Assembly (NCBI RefSeq): GCF_020179755.1
Contig: NZ_JAIUCY010000001.1
Location: 372,001-436,000 of the forward strand
Direction of reading: 5' to 3'
Origin: Herbaspirillum sp. alder98
Lineage (GTDB): Bacteria > Pseudomonadota > Gammaproteobacteria > Burkholderiales > Burkholderiaceae_D
Length of the DNA stretch: 64,000 nucleotides
Each line of letters opens with the position of its first letter. Position 1 is the stretch's first letter. Position numbers and translations under genes: made by a program. The notes beneath the pieces are model-generated. The model was not told the origin of the DNA and did no database searches. It worked only from the letters and a program-made list of their open reading frames with translations. Positions 34,004 through 43,229 of the stretch are shown piece after piece.

Positions 34004-34768
34004 ATGAGTTATCAAATTCCGTATCGCTATATAAAAGTGCCGGTTTGCTTTGTATTTGCTGCCCCTTTGTTTTTAGCTTATTTGCTCAAGTGGCGTTGCC
34101 GTTTATTTCCCAATTTCTCCTGGAATGTTTTTTTTCTGCTTTATCGATATCGAGTAGTGCTGAGATTTTTGGCTGCGCTCACGGGAGTTTATGTGGGGAC
34201 GACATTTTGGCTTCATCCTGGGGAGCTCGCTCATTTATTGATGTTGCTGCTGTGGATGGCGGTATTTCTGCTTATTACAACACTGGGATATGTGTATGAG
34301 AACGGTTTGGTATTGGTTTTTCCGTGGTATCTATCGAATACGTTCGGATTGCACTTGGTGTGTTCAGTGACATATTCCAACGCGCGCGAGATAAAAGATT
34401 GCTACAAAAGCTTGCTGATCAAATCCGATGAAATGAATGCGCTTGGAGTATCGGTATCGACGCCAAATGAAACATTACTTTTAAGAAAATCTCAGTCGCA
34501 ACGGTTGGATATGGTAGCCCTACAGACGGTGCAAAATAGTCAGATTGAAAAAATTGCTTCAAAACCAATAAATTGCCTATCAGCATTAATCTATTTTGGC
34601 CTTTACGGGGAGAACTCGTGGAATTGTGAAAAGGGCTGGCGAAGACAATTGCAATTATTGCAAAACGTTCAAAGGCACGGCTTCATTGTGCGTTTTTCGC
34701 GAAGTTCAGATCCTCAGAATTTGGGTGATACCCCGATGGAAGAGGCTGAAGTGAAAAAAGAAATTTGA
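34004..34768 (+). CDS. Integral membrane protein of unknown function
   Basis: This 254-residue protein has three or four hydrophobic helices in the first 130 residues (VPVCFVFAAPLFLAYLL, RFLAALTGVYVGTTFWL, LLMLLLWMAVFLLITTLGY, GLVLVFPWYL) and a soluble C-terminal region with a helical and charged tail. Very AT-rich codon use (32-35% GC in places) differs from the host core. It lies 19 bases after the exonuclease and 132 bases before the AAA+ gene on the same strand. No family recognised. Confidence 0.7.
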   Translation: MSYQIPYRYIKVPVCFVFAAPLFLAYLLKWRCRLFPNFSWNVFFLLYRYRVVLRFLAALTGVYVGTTFWLHPGELAHLLMLLLWMAVFLLITTLGYVYENGLVLVFPWYLSNTFGLHLVCSVTYSNAREIKDCYKSLLIKSDEMNALGVSVSTPNETLLLRKSQSQRLDMVALQTVQNSQIEKIASKPINCLSALIYFGLYGENSWNCEKGWRRQLQLLQNVQRHGFIVRFSRSSDPQNLGDTPMEEAEVKKEI

Positions 34769-34900
34769 TCGCAGGCAGCTGTTCTGAGACGCTTTGCAAA
34801 GTGGGATAATAACCACTGAAATGCTGTTTATAAGCGCAAAAGCATAAAAACAGATGCTTCCAAAAAGAAATTATTTGAATATTTAAAGAGGTAGAAAACT

Positions 34901-35890
34901 ATGGCCCGTGGCGAGCTAATGAAGAAACTGCTGGCAAGCTACGGTCGCGAGGATGAGTTCCGAGCGGTCGCGGAGCAGATTATTCTGGAAGAAGAGCAAA
35001 AGAATAACCGTGTGCTAGCGCGATCCCTTCGAAAAACACTTGAAACAACGCCGGCGAAGGAAACTAAGCCTCGTAGCTTAGCCCCGTTACTTCCTTTTCC
35101 TGATGCAGCGAATAATTTTGTTGAGCGGGTTGAGCCGGTTCATACGCATAACGACATTGCACTGACTCCTGCCAATATTCGGGTCTTTCTCGGATTAATG
35201 AAGGAATTCAGGCGGTCTGAAGAAATCAGGAAGAAGGGTCTTCCAGTCCGTTCAAAAGTTTTGTTTTGTGGTCCTCCTGGTTGTGGAAAAACCCTGTGTG
35301 CGGAGATTTTCGCATCTGAATTGGGACTGCCATTGTTTGTCGTCAAATTAGATGCACTAATATCCTCGTATCTGGGGGAAACTGCATCAAATGTGCGTAA
35401 GATATTTGAGTTCGCGAGAAAACAGCCTTGCGTACTTTTTCTTGATGAATTTGATGCTTTAGCACGATCGCGTGATGATTCTTCGGAGCATAATGAGTTA
35501 CGTCGTGTAGTAAATAGTTTGTTGCTCTTTATTGATCGTTTGCAGCCAAAGGGATTTTTAATTGCAGCCACGAATCTAGATAAATCACTCGACGCGGCAA
35601 TCTGGCGTCGTTTTGATGAAGTCATCTGGTTTGATAAGCCGGATGAGCGAATGATCAAGAAATATCTAGAGATGAAGTTTCGGAATGTTCAACGTAATTT
35701 CGAACCCTCTGATTATTCGAAAAAGCTGAGCGGCTATTCATATGCAGAAGTTGAGCGGATCTGCATCCAGGCGATCAAGGCTTCGGTGATTGATAGAAGA
35801 AAAGAAGTAACGGCGAGAGATTTCTTGGGGGCTCTTTCGGACGAGGCAAGGCGCCGATCAGGGCGGGAGCGGTTGAATAACATTACATAA
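34901..35890 (+). CDS. AAA+ ATPase paired with a subtilisin-like protease
   Basis: This 329-residue AAA+ ATPase has an unusual N-terminal helix-rich region (residues 1-90), Walker A GPPGCGKT at 124-131, Walker B LFLDEFDA (D182, E183), sensor 1 AATN, and the arginine finger in AAIWRRFDEVIWF. The C-terminal lid follows (SGYSYAEVERICIQAIKASV). The pattern matches the ATPase of stand-alone FtsH/spastin-type remodelling proteins. The next gene, an S8 protease, begins 10 bases after its stop, so the two are one unit. The ATPase may load substrates into the protease or switch it on. Confidence 0.9.
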   Translation: MARGELMKKLLASYGREDEFRAVAEQIILEEEQKNNRVLARSLRKTLETTPAKETKPRSLAPLLPFPDAANNFVERVEPVHTHNDIALTPANIRVFLGLMKEFRRSEEIRKKGLPVRSKVLFCGPPGCGKTLCAEIFASELGLPLFVVKLDALISSYLGETASNVRKIFEFARKQPCVLFLDEFDALARSRDDSSEHNELRRVVNSLLLFIDRLQPKGFLIAATNLDKSLDAAIWRRFDEVIWFDKPDERMIKKYLEMKFRNVQRNFEPSDYSKKLSGYSYAEVERICIQAIKASVIDRRKEVTARDFLGALSDEARRRSGRERLNNIT

Positions 35891-35900
35891 GACCAAATGC

Positions 35901-38234
35901 ATGGCGCGATATGACCATCTTCAACTTGTACGGTTACCAGAACAACTAGAAAGAAGAAAGAAGCCGGGATTCGGAGTTTCTACTCCACGAAATCGGGGAA
36001 CACATACGGCGCGATTATCGGCTGAGTTAGATGAGTCTATTGCGACTCAGCGACAGCGCAGAACTCCTCAATTCATAAATCCCTCTCTGATTCTTCGTGT
36101 TCGGATGACGGGAGCATTGCTTGAGTCAGACTGGGAACATCTTGGTCTGACAGTCGTATCCTCTGATGAAGACCGTACCTTGGTCTTATTCTCGTCATCC
36201 GACGACATGGCGGAGTTTCGCCGACGCCTCGAAGCTTATGCCGGTGACATACCGGTGGGACAAAGAAACCCGGCTTACCAGAACTTTATTTCCACAATTG
36301 AAGAGATCGGAAATGTCGAGCCGCGCGACCGAATTGGCGTGAGGTTGCGAGAGGACGGCTATCGTGAGATTGAAGATTTCCAGAACGACGCCATGCTGGT
36401 GCTTGATTTGGAAATCTGGGATTTAGGTCGGCGCGAACTTCGTGAAAGAAAAATAGAGGAAATTACTAGCTACATAGAAGCGATGGAAGGTGAAGTATTT
36501 GATCAATACATTGGCCCATCAATTACTTTACTGCGTCTCCGTGCTAGTGGCGCAGTAATCCGACTACTTCTGCGTGTCGAAGAGGTATCCTCCATTGATC
36601 TTCCGCCTGAACCGGATATCGTCACGGGTGAAGCTTTCAACCTTGAAATACAAGATCTCCCCCCGGTAAATGCAATCGATGATGGCATGCCGGTGATCGG
36701 AATCTTGGATAGCGGCATAAACAACCATCCGTTGATTCAAGACTTGATTGTTGGAGCCATTGGAGTACCTCCGGAGCTGGGTGAGGCTGATGATTTTGGG
36801 CATGGGACACGAGTTTCAGGTATTGCGGTATTCGGTGATCTAGGTGCGCAGCTCGCTAGTGGACAATTAATGCGCGGAGCTCGGCTATGCTCAGCTAAGG
36901 TTGTTGACCGTACAGGAAATTTTCCCGAGCGAAAGCTTGTAGCTTCTCAGATGAAAGAGGCCATTACCGCGCTAAATCGCGACCATGGTTGTCGCATTTT
37001 TGTCATTGCTCTTGCGGATATAAAGAGTCAGTACACTGGGGGAAAGGTCGGAGTTTGGGCGGCAACGCTGGATGAGCTCGCGAGGGATCTTGATGTACTA
37101 ATTGTCGTCTCTGCAGGAAACCGTAGCCCCCGAGGGGGCAATCGAATCGAACAGGCAGTGACAGAATATCCAGGCTATCTGCTTGAACCAGCCAATCGAT
37201 TTTATGAGCCAGCCGGCGCTCTTAATGTTTTGACTGTTGGATCCATCGCACAAGGTCATGGTATTGATGATGTGCTCGGTGCAAACGTTGGGGTTCGCCC
37301 GATTACATCCGAACTAGAACCATCTCCATTCACTCGGATAGGGCCAGGCGTCGAGGGATCGACGAAGCCAGATGTAGTTGATATCGGCGGAACGCTTGTC
37401 TACGATCCGCTAACGGGCTTGCGCAGGGGTGAGAATCTTCCAAGTGCGGGGGTGTTGACCTTACATCACCTTCCTCTTGACCGGCTTTTCACTAGCGGTT
37501 CAGGGACTTCTTATTCTGCTCCATTGGTGGCTTTCAAGGCTAGTCAGCTTCTTCGAGTATTGCCGACCGCTTCGGCGAATCTTGTTCGAGCATTGCTTGT
37601 CGGATCTGCCTCAGTCCCAGATCCTGCAAAATTGAAACTTCAAGGATTTACGGAAGACGAAATACGTTCGGTATGTGGCCATGGACAAATTGATCTTGAG
37701 CGCGCGGCCTATTCAGACGATGCTCGGGTTGTACTGTATGCCGAAGGTGATTTGCAAGTGGACCATTTTGCCGTGTATCACGTTCCTATTCCGGAGCCTT
37801 TTCAAACAGAAAATGGCACCCGAAGTATACGTGTGACGTTGGCATTCGATCCTCCGGTGCGCCATTCTCGCGTCGACTATACTGGTATAGGAATGAACTT
37901 TCGCCTTCTTCGGGGATGTACGTCCGAGGAAGTATTTGAGCACTATCGTAGGCGGCCTCAAGACGAAGGAGAAGTACCCGAAATCCCGAAGAAATTTAAT
38001 TGCACTTTGCTTCCTGGGCCTCAGTCCCGTGAAAAATCTACTGTGCAAACTGCATGTGCTACTTTTAAGCGTGACATCGGCACCTATGGAGATAGTTACT
38101 ATTTGGTTGTACGCTGCGAAGGAGGGTGGGCTGCAGAATCAGTAGTGTTGCAAAGATTTGCCCTCGTTGTCGAAATTGAACATCAAGCTGAAGTGCAGCT
38201 TTATCAACGGGTAAGAGCGCGGGCCATTCTTTAG
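35901..38234 (+). CDS. S8 (subtilisin-like) serine protease
   Basis: This 777-residue protein has an N-terminal 265-residue domain that is neither a signal peptide nor an I9 propeptide by eye. The S8 catalytic domain carries Asp270 (GILDSGIN), His301 (DDFGHGTRVSG), the oxyanion Asn407 (VVSAGNR) and Ser537 (GSGTSYSAP), and a C-terminal beta-rich region of about 180 residues follows. No signal peptide or transmembrane segment is present, so it is cytoplasmic, unusual for S8. It pairs with the AAA+ ATPase before it, an arrangement seen repeatedly in mobile elements. A terminator follows at 38276. Confidence 0.92.
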   Translation: MARYDHLQLVRLPEQLERRKKPGFGVSTPRNRGTHTARLSAELDESIATQRQRRTPQFINPSLILRVRMTGALLESDWEHLGLTVVSSDEDRTLVLFSSSDDMAEFRRRLEAYAGDIPVGQRNPAYQNFISTIEEIGNVEPRDRIGVRLREDGYREIEDFQNDAMLVLDLEIWDLGRRELRERKIEEITSYIEAMEGEVFDQYIGPSITLLRLRASGAVIRLLLRVEEVSSIDLPPEPDIVTGEAFNLEIQDLPPVNAIDDGMPVIGILDSGINNHPLIQDLIVGAIGVPPELGEADDFGHGTRVSGIAVFGDLGAQLASGQLMRGARLCSAKVVDRTGNFPERKLVASQMKEAITALNRDHGCRIFVIALADIKSQYTGGKVGVWAATLDELARDLDVLIVVSAGNRSPRGGNRIEQAVTEYPGYLLEPANRFYEPAGALNVLTVGSIAQGHGIDDVLGANVGVRPITSELEPSPFTRIGPGVEGSTKPDVVDIGGTLVYDPLTGLRRGENLPSAGVLTLHHLPLDRLFTSGSGTSYSAPLVAFKASQLLRVLPTASANLVRALLVGSASVPDPAKLKLQGFTEDEIRSVCGHGQIDLERAAYSDDARVVLYAEGDLQVDHFAVYHVPIPEPFQTENGTRSIRVTLAFDPPVRHSRVDYTGIGMNFRLLRGCTSEEVFEHYRRRPQDEGEVPEIPKKFNCTLLPGPQSREKSTVQTACATFKRDIGTYGDSYYLVVRCEGGWAAESVVLQRFALVVEIEHQAEVQLYQRVRARAIL

Positions 38235-38275
38235 TAAAGTGGCTGATCGAACACCCATATCAAGTATCTCTCTGC

Positions 38276-38302
38276 AGGCCGGGCATCATGCCCGGCCTTT
38301 TC
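38276..38302 (+). terminator. Terminator after the protease gene
   Basis: AGGCCGGGCA-TCA-TGCCCGGCCT is a perfect 10-base stem with a 3-base loop followed by TTT. Confidence 0.88.
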
Positions 38303-38357
38303 AATCTACCTTCCAGATCATCAAGGCCCTTGATGTTGTCTGGAGGCGTTTTTCTAA

Positions 38358-38684
38358 TTAACGTTCAGCGTGATCAAACCAAGTGGCCAGTTCATCAATT
38401 AGGGTAGATATCTGAATAAGGTCATCGGTCGAGAATTTTTCGGCTTTTACCACCCATGCGCCTCGGCCGGAAGTGTCATTGACACTGGATGTATCCATGA
38501 ACTCACTAAGCTTTGCCAGCCACGTACGTGCATTCTCGTCTAGTCCATCTTCCGAGAAACGGTGCATTCCCAACGAGCACTCATGAAATGCCTCCGCAAC
38601 GCTCTCTGCCTCGCCTCTTGTGTGCGGCAGCATGAGTGCGCTTCGCGCGACGAAGAATTTTTCCGCTTGATATGAATATTTCAT
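38358..38684 (-). CDS. 108-residue island protein of unknown function
   Basis: The sequence MKYSYQAEKFFVARSALMLPHTRGEAESVAEAFHECSLGMHRF is soluble and mostly helical with one Cys. It lacks a signal peptide. Its codon use is nearer the host average than the AAA+/S8 block. A homologous small protein appears to recur in islands, but I cannot name a family from the sequence. It reads opposite to the cargo before it. Confidence 0.65.
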   Translation of the reverse strand: MKYSYQAEKFFVARSALMLPHTRGEAESVAEAFHECSLGMHRFSEDGLDENARTWLAKLSEFMDTSSVNDTSGRGAWVVKAEKFSTDDLIQISTLIDELATWFDHAER

Positions 38685-39062
38685 CTTCCATCCTCCCTGA
38701 TTAGCGCTAATGGCGCAGTAGATTTTCGTAGAATTATTTTTTAGGACAACACTGGGTACATTTTAGCGTCCTAGAGAAATAGCGGTACAAGTAACAACCT
38801 CCAGGACTTGGTCAGATAGGAAAAGGATGCGTCACAACACTGAACCGGCGAAATTGGTGTGCCTGATCTGATCACGCCCCAATGCTAGGTTATCCAAATA
38901 CCTATGTATCCAAAAAACGCATGATCTTTGGGGTATTTCTTCATCACGTCACATACCGGCCAGATCCGGATCTGCCTTCGGACATTACTTAGTGATCTCC
39001 ATAGACTGTTTGAGAAGAACAAATAGTGAATTTAGCCCGCCAGACCGCCCATTAAAATTCAA
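38685..39062. other. Gap before the recombinase repeat region, nothing recognised
   Basis: No gene or hairpin of note. The stretch is of average composition and ends at the first 17-bp repeat at 39063. Confidence 0.5.
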
Positions 39063-39248
39063 GCGTCAATGTGACTCTGATTTTCTCAAATTTTGAGCAG
39101 CAGAATGTGCATTGAAGTTGTTCTGCAAAAAATAGAAGTCAATGTGACTCTGGTTGAGAGCGGGCAGTAGAACAAAGCGTCAATGTGACTCCGCTTTCTC
39201 CATGGCTTAGCTTAGAAGGTGCAGATAGCCCGCGCCAATGTGACTCTG
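39063..39248. repeat. Four direct copies of a 15-17-bp repeat
   Basis: GCGTCAATGTGACTCTG at 39063-39079, then the core GTCAATGTGACTCTG at 39138-39152, GCGTCAATGTGACTCCG at 39177-39193, and GCGCCAATGTGACTCTG at 39232-39248. Spacings are uneven (75, 39 and 55). A fifth, inverted copy lies at 40485-40501 on the other side of the recombinase gene. The uneven spacing suggests arm-type binding sites of that recombinase rather than iterons. Confidence 0.8.
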
Positions 39249-39276
39249 AAATAGACCAATACTATTGATGGCCAAG

Positions 39277-40347
39277 CTAACTCGGAGCTTTGGATCGTCC
39301 TTGATGAATCTCCGGCAAAGCGGCCCGCGTTGCTCGAACCGGCCGCGCAGCATGAATATTGGTGGGACCAAGAGGAGTTCGACTTGAGGAACGAGCTCTC
39401 CCATAAAACTTACGCGTCATGCTTGCTGACTGCCCTAGCGCAACGGAAATTAGATCATCGTCACCTAATTGGCCTTTGAGATCAGAGGCAAATTGGTGAC
39501 GGAGGCAGTATGGAGTGATATCTCTGCCATTTTTTCTATCGAATTTTTTTCCGGCTCGACGGATCGCCGAGGTCAAAGCTGCTCTCCCGCACTGGATTTC
39601 AACTTCTCTTTCTCCGGCTTGGTCCGCCCATAGAGCTTTGTACAAAGACGATACTAGTGGATGCATCTCTCCGTCTGTACGATATTCCAGTTCTCTCCAA
39701 GGCTGCCCCTGTAGCCTCTTCACCTTGGCCCCCTCGATATATATTCGAATGCTATGTTCAGAGACGAACAATTTAATGCCTGCTTCGAGTTCTTTAGGGC
39801 GGCAACCTGTAATCGCCATAATCAAAAAGCCCAGATGATGCGGCGTTCGGGCAAGGCGCTCAGCCATCTCTTCGCGCCAGCTATCTGGGAGAGAAGACAG
39901 TTCACGGCGTTTACTAGATCTTGGAGCTGGAGATTTAATGGGACATTGCCCGTTAGAGGACGAGATCATCACGCGTAGTTGAGTCGCTGTTGCCAATATC
40001 GACTTCATTTCCATTACTTTCGCAAGCCAAGTTTCTTGGGCTATTGTGCTATCACGTTGATATTGGTCTTGAGCACTTAGCACTCGCTCTATCAGAGCAG
40101 ACGTTGCCCACTTGGCAGCAGCTACGCGCAAGTAGAACGTGTTTTTCTTTGTCGTATCGCATATCGCGGCCCACAGCTGTTCCGCATTCTTATCCGGAGA
40201 TTTGGATATCAGCCGGGTCATCTCGGCGGCGTAGAACTTTGTTGTGGGCTTCGATGTATCCTCGCTGACAGAGTTCTTTTTTAGCCACTCACGAGCTTGC
40301 CGAACGATATCGAATGCTTCATTTTTTGAGATCAAAGAATTGGTCAT
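39277..40347 (-). CDS. Tyrosine recombinase-like protein within 17-bp repeats
   Basis: This 356-residue protein has a helical N-terminal part (residues 1-150) and a C-terminal catalytic-like domain. Motifs: ITGCRPKELEAG holds the first Arg. The usual H-x-x-R-H box reads PYCLRHQFASDLKG, where the first His is Tyr-Cys. LGQSASMTRKFYGRA carries the nucleophile Tyr but has Gln where His or Trp is usual. It may still be active; these changes occur in some integrases. The inverted repeats on its two sides and the palindromes upstream support a small element of its own inside the island. Confidence 0.7.
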   Translation of the reverse strand: MTNSLISKNEAFDIVRQAREWLKKNSVSEDTSKPTTKFYAAEMTRLISKSPDKNAEQLWAAICDTTKKNTFYLRVAAAKWATSALIERVLSAQDQYQRDSTIAQETWLAKVMEMKSILATATQLRVMISSSNGQCPIKSPAPRSSKRRELSSLPDSWREEMAERLARTPHHLGFLIMAITGCRPKELEAGIKLFVSEHSIRIYIEGAKVKRLQGQPWRELEYRTDGEMHPLVSSLYKALWADQAGEREVEIQCGRAALTSAIRRAGKKFDRKNGRDITPYCLRHQFASDLKGQLGDDDLISVALGQSASMTRKFYGRARSSSRTPLGPTNIHAARPVRATRAALPEIHQGRSKAPS

Positions 40348-40399
40348 TTGGGTAGGCGTTATATTGGGGTGACAAAGGCCGTTCTGTCGCTAACGCGAC

Positions 40400-40501
40400 T
40401 CGCAAGCGAGCGAACGGCCACATTAATTGTCGCCGTCGGCGCTCGGTTTCCCTCGCACGACCATCGACAATTAATGTCGGCGAGCAGAGTCACATTGACG
40501 C
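40400..40501. repeat. Palindromes and inverted 17-bp repeat upstream of the recombinase
   Basis: CTCGCAAGCGAG forms a small hairpin at about 40400. CATTAATTGTCG (40421-40432) and CGACAATTAATG (40465-40476) are perfect 12-base arms around a 32-base loop. At 40485-40501 lies CAGAGTCACATTGACGC, the inverted counterpart of the 39063 repeats. This looks like a recombination or control site for the adjacent gene. Confidence 0.7.
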
Positions 40502-40613
40502 GTTCAAGAAGAAGGAGCATGGGCTCGAAGTAACGTTTTCGATCTCGGAAGTCGGCATTGAATATTGCGAACCGGCCTGCTATCGTTGTCAGTGACAATT
40601 TGGAGAACGTGCA

Positions 40614-40967
40614 ATGAGCGCAAATAATTTTTCAGATCCTAGCTTTGCATACGCTATGGGCGTTCAGCGAGGACGCATAGAGCGTGCCGAATCCAACGCA
40701 GCCTCATGGAAAAGTCATGCAAGGAATCTTGAAGAAAAATTAAAAATCGCAGAAGAGGCCCAAATGTTTCGCGAGGTAGCACGAGAAGCAACCGTCGTTG
40801 TATTGGAGGCGGCCCTTGCTGCATTGAGCGCCAAGGATCCATCGTCGCCCCTCCTTGATGGAAACCTCCGCGAGCAAATGCGCCGCAGACACATCGCGGA
40901 TACTCTTGCGACGAAGGGGTATCAGTTCGATATCTCCAAGGGAGAACTGATCGGAAAAAAACGCTGA
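40614..40967 (+). CDS. Coiled-coil protein of unknown function
   Basis: This 117-residue protein starts MSANNFSDPSFAYAMGVQRGRIERAESNAASWKSHARNLEEKLKIAEEAQMFREVAREATVVVLEAALAALS. Residues 20-75 are strongly helical and coiled-coil-like; the C-terminus is basic (GELIGKKR). SD TGGAGAA is good. It converges on the DotA/TraY gene 21 bases away. No known domain. Confidence 0.65.
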   Translation: MSANNFSDPSFAYAMGVQRGRIERAESNAASWKSHARNLEEKLKIAEEAQMFREVAREATVVVLEAALAALSAKDPSSPLLDGNLREQMRRRHIADTLATKGYQFDISKGELIGKKR

Positions 40968-40988
40968 ACCCGTCCAGATCTCTCCGAT

Positions 40989-43229
40989 TCATAGCCCAAA
41001 AAGATCCTTGTTAGAGGGAGTCTTGCCGGCCGTCATATCTGGTCGGCTTTCATCAACGATCCCTCCTCCTAAGCGTCCTAGTCCGCCCGCCACGCCTTGT
41101 TTTGCTTCCTTGATACCGCCAGCCAGGATCTGATGACTTTCGTCACCGGCGCGCTCAGCATTTGGAATACCACCAGCGGCATGGCCTAACCAGCGCATGA
41201 TGTTGTCTGGGATGAAGTGGATGAGGGAGAACACCACATGCACAACCGTTGTCATCAATGTGGCATAGATGCCAATGAACGCTAAGAAAGAAACAATACC
41301 CGTCGTCGAATCGGCTTGAATACCTGCGACAACTGTCATGAAGGCTCCGTTAATCAAGCCTGTAACCGGCTGGGTTAACAACATTGCACCAATCAAACCA
41401 AACACCATGAGCGTTGGACGCATGACGAGCGACAAGATCATCATCCAGCCCGGGCCGGCCCTCCCCACAGCATCATGGCCCTCAGGATGCACGTGAGCTA
41501 CTGCGAATAGTGGACCTGCGATCACCGACTCTAGTACAAGAACAAACCAGTTGACGACGGAAGTCATCCACGTAATGAATGGGATCATTGGCACGTAAGT
41601 TGCAAGAACCACGCCAAAGAAAAATAAAGCAATAACCAAGGTGGTCACTACCCCGGAAAGAAGTTGCAGTACGGCTCCTACATCGAAGGCCAGTCCGACG
41701 GTTCCCTTCGCAATCACCGAACTCGCGACGCCAGCAGCGCTTGCCATGGCCGCAAGACATCCCTCTCCAATACCTACGATCGTATCTCCGAAAGACTTCA
41801 TCTGGCTCATGTGATTCAGGTTGGAGCCGGCAATCTCCTGGGTCATCTGATTGATGCCACCCATGAAGGGTGCGGACAGCAGCTTGCGCACATACTCCCA
41901 GGCACCTTCGCCGGCCTGCGGCAGCCGCACGTCGGTTTCGGTGTAGTAGACCTGGCGCACGCTGTCGGAACGATGCTTGGCGTATTCGTCGGCGACCGCC
42001 ATTGCGTCCTTGTACGTCTGGAGCACCTCCTGTGTTTCCTTGTCGTTGATCGCGATTGGGTCCGATGTCGGAAGACCGTTCAGGGTGGATTGCATCACAT
42101 CGTTCATCTTCACGATGTGGTTGTACCAGGTGCCGGCGTAGATCCAGCCGCCGTCTTTGGCCGCGGCCAGAAAGTCGGATCGCGCCCGATCGTTCGTCTG
42201 GTTGACCGCATTCTTGGCCGCCGTGCGCAGGGCGTTTTCGTAGTTGTTGGCGGCGGTATCGATCGCGCCAGCGGTGGGCTTATCGCCGGTGACGATTTGA
42301 TTGGCGACGGGTTGCAGCTCCTTGATCATCGACTGAAGCGCCGCGGCGTGCGCAGCCAGAATTGGCTCCTTCAGGACCTTGGTGTTGCTGTTGCCCTCCG
42401 AGGCCTCGTAAGATTGCTTCCAGGAGACACCACCGCACACGTTCTTGTTGATGTAGCTGTTATCGTTAGCGTTCCAGGTGTATTTGGTGACGCTGTATGT
42501 CGCAGTGGAGAAGTTCTTAGCCGTCGTGTACATGGATACCGGCGGGGCCAGGTCGAACACGTCGTAGTTAAGCAGCTCGCCAGAATTCATCATGACCTGC
42601 TGAGACGTTGCAGGCTCAATCCGTGTTGAACGGCCGGACTCGCTGTATTGCTTATTCATCGCTGCGGCACAGACCTCGAATCGCAGTATGTTCGCTGCCA
42701 GAGGCCTGGAGTCCGGAATCATGGGGCGGGAGATCATATTGTCCCGGCTCATTTGCTCAATCGCGGCATTCCACATCTTGTCAGCGATGCCTACGCCCTG
42801 CAGGGCGAGCCATAGGATGCCGATCTGGATCAACGAAAAACCTGAACTAAGCGGCAGAAGCAGCGCCGTACCACCCACGGTGCGCAAAGGGATCCAGATC
42901 GATGACATCTTCCGGCCGAGCAGCTCGCCGTCGTGCGCTGAGTCGACCGTGCCCTTGACGGTCGTGTACCCGACGAAAAGCATGCCGACAAATAGCACGG
43001 CTGTGTTGAAGATCGCCATCATGGAGCCGAGCACCGTATCAGTCGGCGCGGCTGAGGCCTTGCCTCCGGATGAGATGAGGCCGACGATATCGCCGAACAC
43101 CTCTCGAAGAAAATCGACCGAAGTATCACCAGGAGGAGGCGTGAATTGAGCGATTGTTCCGCTCTCTGGGCCCGCCAGGGCGGAACTAGCCAGCATGCAG
43201 ATTGCGAATGCTGTGAGGAGACGTTTCAT
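40989..43229 (-). CDS. DotA/TraY-family conjugation (type IVB secretion) protein
   Basis: This 746-residue inner-membrane protein of the I-type (R64 TraY / Legionella DotA) family has a signal peptide (MKRLLTAFAICMLASSALAG) and several transmembrane helices: about residues 70-90 and 115-135 first, then four or more at about 490-690. A large periplasmic region lies between about 165 and 440 with Cys in two places (VCAAAMNKQ, KNVCGGVSWKQS). The pattern DIVGLISSGGKASAAPTDTVLGSMMAIFNTAVLFVGMLFVGYTTVKGTVDSAHDGE is typical of the family. It overlaps the upstream small gene by 4 bases. No other Dot/Icm or Tra homolog is nearby, so this is a remnant. Confidence 0.88.
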   Translation of the reverse strand: MKRLLTAFAICMLASSALAGPESGTIAQFTPPPGDTSVDFLREVFGDIVGLISSGGKASAAPTDTVLGSMMAIFNTAVLFVGMLFVGYTTVKGTVDSAHDGELLGRKMSSIWIPLRTVGGTALLLPLSSGFSLIQIGILWLALQGVGIADKMWNAAIEQMSRDNMISRPMIPDSRPLAANILRFEVCAAAMNKQYSESGRSTRIEPATSQQVMMNSGELLNYDVFDLAPPVSMYTTAKNFSTATYSVTKYTWNANDNSYINKNVCGGVSWKQSYEASEGNSNTKVLKEPILAAHAAALQSMIKELQPVANQIVTGDKPTAGAIDTAANNYENALRTAAKNAVNQTNDRARSDFLAAAKDGGWIYAGTWYNHIVKMNDVMQSTLNGLPTSDPIAINDKETQEVLQTYKDAMAVADEYAKHRSDSVRQVYYTETDVRLPQAGEGAWEYVRKLLSAPFMGGINQMTQEIAGSNLNHMSQMKSFGDTIVGIGEGCLAAMASAAGVASSVIAKGTVGLAFDVGAVLQLLSGVVTTLVIALFFFGVVLATYVPMIPFITWMTSVVNWFVLVLESVIAGPLFAVAHVHPEGHDAVGRAGPGWMMILSLVMRPTLMVFGLIGAMLLTQPVTGLINGAFMTVVAGIQADSTTGIVSFLAFIGIYATLMTTVVHVVFSLIHFIPDNIMRWLGHAAGGIPNAERAGDESHQILAGGIKEAKQGVAGGLGRLGGGIVDESRPDMTAGKTPSNKDLFGL

